DNA of 57,049 nt, from NCBI GenBank assembly GCA_052387115.1, contig JBQTJM010000286.1, positions 1-57,049 on the forward strand, read 5' to 3'. The position numbers and the translations under genes are program-made. Position 1 is the first letter of the stretch; each line of letters begins with the position of its first letter. The notes beneath the pieces are model-generated. The model was given only the letters and a program-made list of their open reading frames with translations. It was not told the origin of the DNA and did no database searches. This DNA is from JACCXJ01 sp052387115 (GTDB lineage Bacteria > Pseudomonadota > Gammaproteobacteria > JACCXJ01). Of this stretch, positions 50,853 through 57,049 are shown piece by piece.

Positions 50853-51665
50853 TCACTCGTCCGCCAGGAAACGTGTGGAGAGCCCGAGCCGGGCGCTCGC
50901 CAAGGAACCCAGGACGGCGGCGAGGAAGTCCTCGGGCGCCTCGGCGTGGAGCCAGTGCCCGGCCTCCGGCAAAGTCACGAGCCGCGCATTCGGGAAGTGC
51001 GCGACGACTGCATCCCAGTGCTCGGGCCGGAGATAGCGCGAAAGACCGCCGGCGAGAAAGCAGGTCGGACCCGGATACGTGACACAAGCGTCGAAGACCG
51101 GAAATCCCGCGAGCGCGTCCATGTTCGCGGCGATGGCGCCGAGGTTGACGCGCCAGCGAAACCCGGTGCCCTCGCGTTCCAGGTTCTGCAGCAGGAACTG
51201 CCGCAGGCGCTCATCCTCGACAGTCTGCGCGAGGGCCGCATCGGCCTGGGTGCGGTCCCGGAGCGTCGCCACCGGCATCGTCAGGAGCGCCGCGAGGAGC
51301 CCATCCATATGACGTCCATAGCGCACCGGCGCTACGTCGACAACGACGAGCGCCCCGACCCGGTTGGGATAAGCGAGCGCGAAGGTCATGGCGACCTTGC
51401 CCCCCATGCTGTGACCGAGCAGGGCCACCCGCGCCATGCCCTGCTTGTCGAGCAGCATCAGAACGTCCTCGGCCATCTCCTCGTAACGCATGCTGTCGGC
51501 GTGCGGGGAGCGTCCGTGGTTGCGCAGATCGACGACCAGGACCCGGTATTTGACCGCCAGGCGCCGGGCCATGGGGCGCCAGTTACCGGTGGAGCCGAAT
51601 AGACCCGGCAGGATGACGAGCGGCACCCCGGCCCGAAAGTCCTCGTAATGCAGCGCCAACGGCAT
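50853..51665 (-). CDS. Alpha/beta-hydrolase (YbfF-like esterase)
   Basis: A 270-residue hydrolase. The nucleophile motif GHSMGG (94-99), VVDLRNHGRSPHADS, and the catalytic His in LPEAGHWLHAEAPEDF are all present, matching YbfF-type esterases. It has no signal peptide. The gene ends upstream of the five-gene operon start, separated by 135 bases and the same direction. Substrate unknown; fatty-acyl or acyl-CoA thioester-like substrates are typical. Confidence 0.88.
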   Translation of the reverse strand: MPLALHYEDFRAGVPLVILPGLFGSTGNWRPMARRLAVKYRVLVVDLRNHGRSPHADSMRYEEMAEDVLMLLDKQGMARVALLGHSMGGKVAMTFALAYPNRVGALVVVDVAPVRYGRHMDGLLAALLTMPVATLRDRTQADAALAQTVEDERLRQFLLQNLEREGTGFRWRVNLGAIAANMDALAGFPVFDACVTYPGPTCFLAGGLSRYLRPEHWDAVVAHFPNARLVTLPEAGHWLHAEAPEDFLAAVLGSLASARLGLSTRFLADE

Positions 51666-51671
51666 GGGGCC

Positions 51672-52142
51672 TTAGGGAGAAAACCTATTCGCGTTGAGAT
51701 ACGCCCGCGGCCAGATCCCGAAATAGGCGATGTCCTCGTCGATCCCATCCATGACCGGGTAGCTTCGATAGTCCTTGCGCCCCACCCAGGCGTAAGCGCT
51801 GTGCTCGTCGTTCAAGGTGACGACACCGCCCTGCCAGCGGTAGTGAAACAGATGGATCTCGAACACCCCGCCATAGAACGTATCCCGCACCGGCCCCAGG
51901 CGATTCAAGAGCACCAGCCGGCAATCGCCCCCGATCTCCTCGCGGATCTCCCGGAGCGCGCAATCCTCGGGGCCCTCCCCCGGCTCGATGTGACCGGCCG
52001 GGAAGCCCCAGAGACCGGCCCCGAGGCGGGCGCCGGCGGCGCGCTTGAGGAACAAGAGCGCATTCTCTTGGTTTTCGAGGAGGCTGATCGCGAAGCGGCC
52101 TTCCGGGTATAGGTTACTATCCGACGGAGCCTGGCGCGCCAT
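51672..52142 (-). CDS. Nudix hydrolase
   Basis: A 156-residue Nudix protein. The box GHIEPGEGPEDCALREIREEIGG is complete, preceded by the strand FAISLLENQENALLFLKRAA and WGFPAGHIEPG. The C-terminal part (VMDGIDEDIAYFGIWPRAYL) is of the sort seen in family members acting on nucleoside diphosphate derivatives. It is six bases upstream of the esterase gene and in the same direction, so they are probably co-transcribed. It is divergent from the peptidase gene. Confidence 0.88.
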   Translation of the reverse strand: MARQAPSDSNLYPEGRFAISLLENQENALLFLKRAAGARLGAGLWGFPAGHIEPGEGPEDCALREIREEIGGDCRLVLLNRLGPVRDTFYGGVFEIHLFHYRWQGGVVTLNDEHSAYAWVGRKDYRSYPVMDGIDEDIAYFGIWPRAYLNANRFSP

Positions 52143-52206
52143 GCCCCGGCATGGTGGCTATCGCGGCCATGCCTGTCAACGCCCGCCTTGTGGTAGTCTC
52201 GGGACC

Positions 52207-53259
52207 ATGCCCTCCCCCGCCTACGACCGCCTGTTCGCGACCATCGAAGAGCTGGTCATGCACCATTCGCCGAGCGGCGTCGAAGGGGAGATCGACGGGC
52301 GCCTCTTGGAGCACTTCAACGCCCTGGGGCTCGAGTCCCGGCAGGACGGCGCCGGCAACGTGATCGCCAGGCTGCCGGGCCGGCGCGACGAGGCCCTCGC
52401 CATCACCGCGCACAAGGACGAGATCGGCGGCATCGTCAAAGGGGTGCTCGCAGACGGCCGCCTGCAGGTGCGGGCCCTGGGAGGGGCCTTCCCCTGGGTC
52501 TATGGCGAGGGGATCGTGGACCTGCTCGGCGACCGGGCGGTGCTGCACGGGGTGCTGTCGTTCGGCTCGCGGCATGTCTCGCACGAGTCCCCACAGAAGG
52601 TCCGGCAGGACGAGGCCCCGTTGCGCTGGCAGGATGCCTGGGTCGAGACCAAGTGCCGGCCGCACGAGATCGAGGCCGCCGGCGTGCGCCCCGGCACCCG
52701 CATGGTGATCGGCAAGCACCGCAAGCGCCCGTTTCGCATCAAGGACTACATCGCGAGCTACACGCTCGACAACAAGGCCTCGCTCGCGATCCTGCTGGGA
52801 TTGGCCGAGCGACTGCCGGCGCCGGATCCGACGGTCTATCTGGTCGCGAGCGCCAAAGAAGAGGTGGGCGGGCTCGGCGCCCTGTACTTCACCCAGCGGC
52901 AGGCACTCGATGCCCTGATCGCGCTCGAGATCTGCCCCCTCGCCCCCGAATACCCCATCCAGGACGGGGAGGCGCCGGTGCTCTTGTCCCAGGATGGCTA
53001 CGGCCTCTACGACGAGGGCCTGAACGCGGCGCTCCGGCACGTGGCCGAGGGCGCCGGTATCCCGATCCAGCACGCCGCCATCGCCGGCTTCGGCAGCGAC
53101 GCCTCGATGGCCATGAAGTACGGGCACGTGGGACGCGCCGCCTGCCTCGGCTTCCCCACCCAGAACACCCACGGTTACGAGATCGCCCACCTGGGCGCGA
53201 TCGAGAACTGCGTCGGGATCCTGTGCGCCTATTGCGAGCAACGCGGGGTCTCGGTCTGA
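52207..53259 (+). CDS. M42-family metallopeptidase (aminopeptidase)
   Basis: A 350-residue enzyme that removes N-terminal residues from peptides. Zinc-binding motif region: AITAHKDEIGGIV (His and Asp), ASYTLDNKASLAIL (Asp), SAKEEVGGLGALYF (Glu pair) and THGYEIAHLGAIENC (His). All four metal-ligand positions are seen. Length is normal. The start at MPSPAYDRL is chosen because the longer frame upstream is antisense to the Nudix gene. Confidence 0.92.
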   Translation: MPSPAYDRLFATIEELVMHHSPSGVEGEIDGRLLEHFNALGLESRQDGAGNVIARLPGRRDEALAITAHKDEIGGIVKGVLADGRLQVRALGGAFPWVYGEGIVDLLGDRAVLHGVLSFGSRHVSHESPQKVRQDEAPLRWQDAWVETKCRPHEIEAAGVRPGTRMVIGKHRKRPFRIKDYIASYTLDNKASLAILLGLAERLPAPDPTVYLVASAKEEVGGLGALYFTQRQALDALIALEICPLAPEYPIQDGEAPVLLSQDGYGLYDEGLNAALRHVAEGAGIPIQHAAIAGFGSDASMAMKYGHVGRAACLGFPTQNTHGYEIAHLGAIENCVGILCAYCEQRGVSV

Positions 53260-53642
53260 TCGCGCTCCTGGCCGCCCCCGCGCCGTCATTCGGCACGGGG
53301 GCGGCCGAGGGGTTCGAGGCGGCGCCGGGCCCAGACGGTATTCAGCGGGTGCGCGTACTGGCGGGCAGCTATTTCTTCCGGCCCCGGCAGGTCCGCGTCC
53401 AGGCCCACGTACCGGTCGAGCTAACGGTCGTCTCGGAGCCCGGCCTCATCCCCCACGACTTCGTGATCGAAGCCCCGAAGGCCGGGATCACCGTCCGCGA
53501 GACGCTCGACGACCAGCCCAGGGTGATCCGTTTCATGCCGGCGGTCCCGGGTATTTTCGAGTTCTATTGCGGCAAGCGGCTCCTGTTCTTCGAGAGCCAC
53601 AAGGACAAGGGCATGCGCGGGGTGCTCGAGGTCGTACCGTAG
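53232..53642 (+). CDS. Exported cupredoxin-like copper protein
   Basis: A 136-residue protein starting at TTG (MRATRGLGLIALLAAPAPSF), a signal peptide. The cupredoxin domain keeps type-1 copper ligands: His in LIPHDFVIEAPKAG, and Cys, His and Met in FYCGKRLLFFESHKDKGM, spaced as in blue copper proteins. It overlaps the M42 gene by 28 bases in another frame. It would carry electrons or bind copper in the periplasm. The TTG start is inferred from the signal peptide, since no ATG or GTG fits. Confidence 0.8.
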   Translation: MRATRGLGLIALLAAPAPSFGTGAAEGFEAAPGPDGIQRVRVLAGSYFFRPRQVRVQAHVPVELTVVSEPGLIPHDFVIEAPKAGITVRETLDDQPRVIRFMPAVPGIFEFYCGKRLLFFESHKDKGMRGVLEVVP

Positions 53643-53834
53643 ACTCGCCGCGGCTCTGCCGTTCCGTGCGACGAGACGCTGCACATTGCGAAAAGGCATT
53701 GATCTTCGTATCCTTGAGTCCTTGGGAAGGTCATAGTGAATAAGATGCTCAGGTGATGCGATCGGCGGGACCGAGCTGCCGATCCATCAGGCCCATAGTG
53801 TCAGGCCCTGTGATTGAGGTGCTGAGGTGACGAG

Positions 53835-56174
53835 ATGAGCATGAACATTCCCGGCTATACGGTGTTGCACGAGATTGCCCGCGGGGGAATGGGGGTCGTC
53901 TACCTGGCCATCCAGAAGGCCCTGGATCGACAGGTGGCGCTCAAGGTCCTGCCGGCGGCACCGGCGCGAAATCCCGCCTTCCGCAAGGCTTTTCTCGACG
54001 AAGGCAAAGTAGTCGCGAGACTCAACCATCCCCATATCATCACCCTGTACGACCTCGGCCATACGGCGGATGGCTACTACATCTCGATGGAGTACATCCC
54101 CGGGAAAAACCTCAAGGAGCGCATCCGCGAAGGGTTGCTGCTCAAGGAGAGCGTGCTCGTGATCGTGCAACTGGCCAAGGCCCTCGGTTATGCGCACCGG
54201 CACGGGGTCGTGCATCGGGATATCAAGCCTACGAACGTGCTGTTCCGGGATGATCGATTCCCGGTCTTGACCGATTTCGGCGTCGCCAAGCTTCAGGATG
54301 AGGGCATCCTCCTACACTCGGGCGACGCCCTCATCGGCACGCCGGGCTACGTGCCTCCGGAGCGCGTCAAGGGCGAGCCGGAGGATGCACGCAGCGATCT
54401 CTACAGCCTGGGCGCCTTGTTCTACGAGATGCTCCTCGGGATCCCGCCTTATGCGGGCGAAGATGCACAGGCCACCGCGTTGAAGCACGTACACGAGCCG
54501 ATCCCCGAGCTCCCGGAAATCCTCGCCTTCCTGCAGCCGATCCTGAACCGACTCCTGGCCAAGGACCCCGGCGAACGTTTTCGCGACACGCGCGAGCTCG
54601 TCGAGTCTCTGGAGGAATCGATGAGCGCGCGCTTCGTGGACGACGCCGACCTCCTGCGCAGGCTGGAAGATCAAGTGACCCTGCTGGTCAAACCCACCCA
54701 GGGTTTGGCGGACCGCTCCGCCGTATCACAGGTCTTCGATAAGACCCAGGACCTGGGCCACGGTCGGCCTCTCGTCGGGGCCCGCACTCGCGGCGCCTCG
54801 CGCTCCAAGCGCTTGCTGGGGCGGTTGGGGTGGGTGGCGGCGGGCGCGGTGGCCGTCACGGTCTGGCATTACGGACTGGCGCCGAGGTTTTGGTATCCGC
54901 TCGATCCCCAGGCCGAGCACGTGCTGCAGCAGTTGCTCGCCTATGAGGGCACTCAACCGGTGGAGTCCCTGCTCGGCCAGATCGGGGCCGAGAGCCGTTA
55001 TGCCACCTATACCTTCGCGCTGGCGATGCTGCAGGGCCATCCGCGCGTGATGGAGGGGCTGAAGGACGTAGCGGCCCGTTTCGAGACCCGGGCGCGGCGG
55101 GCGTGGCGGCGAGGCCACATGGACCAGGCGCTGTTGTTGGTACGGCAGGGCTTGCACTTCCAACCCCGGCACACCGGGCTCGCGGCCCTGGAGCAGTTCA
55201 TGAGGCGTAAAGTCTGGGACAAGCAGCGCGCGCAGATCATGACCGAGCTCCTCGCCCAGGCCAAGGGGCACCTGCAGGAGGCGCGCCTCATCGAATCGAA
55301 AGGAGACAACGCCTTCGATACGTACAATGCCGTCCTGTTGCTGGATCGGAACAATCGCGAGGCGCGGGAAGGCCTGACCCGGATCAGCCAACGGCTGACC
55401 GAGGATGCGGAGAGCGCTCGACAGACCGGGGCACTGGAACGCAGTCTGGCGCTCATCGACCAGGGACTCCGGGTCGATCCCGAGGGTAGCGGGTTCCACA
55501 CCCTGAAAGACGCGGTCGCCGAAGAAAAGCGCGCGCTGGGCGAAAAGCACCGCCGCCTCGTCGCCCAGTGGCTGGCGCGGGCGCAGGGGCAGTTCCAGTC
55601 GGGGCGCCTCACCACCCCGCCAGGGGACAATGCCTTCGAGACCTATCGCATGCTCCTGGCCGTGGTGCCGGGGCAATCCGAGGCCCTCGCGGGGCTGGAG
55701 CAGATAGCCGAACGTTTCGTGCAGCTAGCCGAGGCCGCCCAGGAACCGGGGAATGTGGAGGCCAGCCTGGCCCTGATCGACCAGGGCTTGCAGGCGGTCC
55801 CGGGCCATGCTCGGCTCGCGGAACTGCGGACTACGCTCGGCTCCGGCCAAGTCGAAGCCATCCGGGGGCTATTGGGTAAGGCGGAGCAGCAACTCGTGGC
55901 ATCGCGCCTGACCGCACCCAAAGGGGACAACGCGCTCGAGACCTATCAGCAGATCCTGGCCCTGGATCCGGGCAATGGCAGGGGTCGTGACGGGCTCGAG
56001 ACGATCGCGAGACACTTCCACGCCCTGGCCCAGGATCGGCAGCGGGCCGGCGATCTCCAAGGCGCGCTGGCGTTCGTCGATGAAGGCCTGAAAGTACAGC
56101 CCGAGGACGGCGGATTGATCGCTCGAAAAAAGGCCATCCAGGCGACACTCACCGCGCAGCAAGCTGCACGTTGA
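53835..56174 (+). CDS. Membrane Ser/Thr kinase with C-terminal repeat domain
   Basis: A 779-residue protein. The kinase half has P-loop RGGMGVVYLA (17-26), Lys37 (VALKVL), HRDIKP (Asp129), DFG (147-149) and TPGYVPPER, an APE variant with Pro in place of Ser. A membrane helix (WVAAGAVAVTVWHYGLA) is near 335-352. Residues 355-779 carry at least three repeats of about 95 residues with a GDNAFxTY motif (489-496-type) followed by SLALIDQGL and Pro-rich turns, a TPR-like helical array. Two such units are near-identical in layout. It is followed after 17 bases by the vWA gene, so they are probably one operon and a signalling pair. Confidence 0.88.
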   Translation: MSMNIPGYTVLHEIARGGMGVVYLAIQKALDRQVALKVLPAAPARNPAFRKAFLDEGKVVARLNHPHIITLYDLGHTADGYYISMEYIPGKNLKERIREGLLLKESVLVIVQLAKALGYAHRHGVVHRDIKPTNVLFRDDRFPVLTDFGVAKLQDEGILLHSGDALIGTPGYVPPERVKGEPEDARSDLYSLGALFYEMLLGIPPYAGEDAQATALKHVHEPIPELPEILAFLQPILNRLLAKDPGERFRDTRELVESLEESMSARFVDDADLLRRLEDQVTLLVKPTQGLADRSAVSQVFDKTQDLGHGRPLVGARTRGASRSKRLLGRLGWVAAGAVAVTVWHYGLAPRFWYPLDPQAEHVLQQLLAYEGTQPVESLLGQIGAESRYATYTFALAMLQGHPRVMEGLKDVAARFETRARRAWRRGHMDQALLLVRQGLHFQPRHTGLAALEQFMRRKVWDKQRAQIMTELLAQAKGHLQEARLIESKGDNAFDTYNAVLLLDRNNREAREGLTRISQRLTEDAESARQTGALERSLALIDQGLRVDPEGSGFHTLKDAVAEEKRALGEKHRRLVAQWLARAQGQFQSGRLTTPPGDNAFETYRMLLAVVPGQSEALAGLEQIAERFVQLAEAAQEPGNVEASLALIDQGLQAVPGHARLAELRTTLGSGQVEAIRGLLGKAEQQLVASRLTAPKGDNALETYQQILALDPGNGRGRDGLETIARHFHALAQDRQRAGDLQGALAFVDEGLKVQPEDGGLIARKKAIQATLTAQQAAR

Positions 56175-56191
56175 CCGGAGGCACTCCTACC

Positions 56192-57049
56192 ATGAAACAC
56201 CTGTTCGCGCGCATCATCACCTACCTCTTCGCGATACTGGCGTTCTGCATGAGCTTTACTGCTCCCGCCGAACAAGAGATAGTGCTCCTCATCGACAATT
56301 CCGGCAGCATGAGAAAGAACGATCCGCAATCGCTGACCAAGCAAGCGGTCGCGCAGTTCGTGCAGAGCAGTCCGGCGGGGTCGCGAGTGGCGCTCGTCAT
56401 GTTCGATGAGAAGGTCGAGGTCCTGGCCCCCCTGACCCCGATCAACGAGACCACACGCCTGGACCTCCTCACCCGTCTGGATCGCATCGACTTCAAAGGT
56501 CAGCTGACCAACAGCAGCGAAGCGCTCCGCCGGGCCATCGAAACGCTGAAGCAACCGGGAGAGCCGGAGGGGACGAAAACCGTCGTATTCATGAGCGATG
56601 GCATCATCGACACCGGAATTTCGGCGCGTGACTTGCAGTCCGCCGAAACGATGCGAGGCGAGCTGGCCACCGCTGCGGTGGAAGCCGGCATCCGCATCTT
56701 CGCGATCGCATTTACCGACAACGCGGACATAGAGCTCATGCAGGACCTGGCGGAGGCCACCGACGGCAGGTACTTCCAACCCATGCAACCCGCCGATCTG
56801 ACCGGGGTCTTCGCGGAGATGAGCGAGTTATTCGTGGCCGAGACCGCGAAACCGGAACCCGAGACCGAAGCCGCAGCGCCGGAAGCCTCAGCGCCGATCC
56901 CCGAGGCGGAACAGGCACAGGGAGCGCCGTCGCCGAAGGAGGAAGCGCCGGCCCGCGACTCTTCGCCAAGCCCGAAGGCAGCGGACGCCGCGATCCCGGA
57001 CCTGCCCGGCGAGGCATCGTCCCCCGCCGAGGTGCCGGCACTTCCCGAA
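56192..57049 (+). CDS. Exported vWA-domain protein, C-terminus cut by window edge
   Basis: 286 codons are open to the window end. An N-terminal signal peptide (KHLFARIITYLFAILAFCMS) precedes a vWA domain with the metal-ion site DNSGSM (35-40) and DGIIDTG later. A long Pro/Glu/Ala-rich tail follows (ETEAAAPEASAPIPEAEQAQ). GGAGG lies ten bases before the ATG. Its position behind a Ser/Thr kinase with a repeat domain suggests a joint role. Its end is not seen. Confidence 0.85.
   Translation, partial: MKHLFARIITYLFAILAFCMSFTAPAEQEIVLLIDNSGSMRKNDPQSLTKQAVAQFVQSSPAGSRVALVMFDEKVEVLAPLTPINETTRLDLLTRLDRIDFKGQLTNSSEALRRAIETLKQPGEPEGTKTVVFMSDGIIDTGISARDLQSAETMRGELATAAVEAGIRIFAIAFTDNADIELMQDLAEATDGRYFQPMQPADLTGVFAEMSELFVAETAKPEPETEAAAPEASAPIPEAEQAQGAPSPKEEAPARDSSPSPKAADAAIPDLPGEASSPAEVPALPE

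Noticed and set aside
52117..53289. 390-residue minus-strand frame
   Set aside because: Antisense to the M42 peptidase, whose metal ligands are all present on the plus strand.

Overview
The window is about 57 kb of high-GC DNA from a proteobacterium, most likely a gammaproteobacterium. The evidence is an MSHA-type pilus assembly cluster, a nudH-type rppH, lpxR, creA, otsA and a polyhydroxybutyrate (PHB) gene set: phasin, PHB depolymerase, 3-hydroxybutyrate dehydrogenase and acetoacetate decarboxylase. A PHB-storing, sludge- or Chromatiales-like lineage would fit, but that is inference. No rRNA, tRNA or CRISPR array was found.

Layout. 1-5 kb: a clipped hypothetical gene and a minus-strand ketone-body operon (adc, bdhA, an oxidoreductase-patatin fusion) behind a ferritin-like gene. 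5-10 kb: small stress genes (CsbD, DUF3309, DUF2383), a rhodanese relic, a frameshifted CSLREA/DUF11 surface protein and stacked relics of an ATPase and a transposase. 10-18 kb: RlpA, whose apparent original start is cut off by an intact IS630-type element, then lpxR, creA, chaB with a membrane partner, and otsA. 18-28 kb: a repeat-rich accessory region. It holds one intact RelE/Phd-type toxin-antitoxin pair, two pairs with frameshifted toxins, several antitoxins without a visible partner, REP palindromes, a dying RAYT transposase with two miniature derivatives, and two pilus-like genes. 28-37 kb: MSHA-type assembly genes in the order mshL, mshN-like, mshE, mshG, mshI-like, mshJ-like, mshK-like; mshE carries a probable cyclic-di-GMP-binding N-terminus. 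37-42 kb: rppH, a HAD phosphatase, phasin, PHB depolymerase and a Ser/Thr kinase. 42-53.6 kb: argG, then a five-gene operon, then an esterase, a Nudix hydrolase, an M42 peptidase and a cupredoxin. 53.8-57 kb: a kinase-repeat protein and a vWA protein cut by the window edge.

The most interesting locus is the compact five-gene operon at 43555-50717. In transcription order it encodes a double-SIS/HAD fusion, a phosphoribosyltransferase-like protein, a P-loop ATPase, an unknown Rossmann-like protein and a PfkB-type kinase. The genes overlap or lie within 10 bases of each other and sit between housekeeping genes. The domain set suggests making, phosphorylating and dephosphorylating a phosphosugar or nucleoside-like compound under ATPase control, possibly in a conflict or stress-response system. 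That function is inferred, not shown.

Many relics in the 7-10 kb and 18-27 kb stretches show single-lesion frameshifts. Some may be real decay; others could be assembly errors, so read-level checks matter there.
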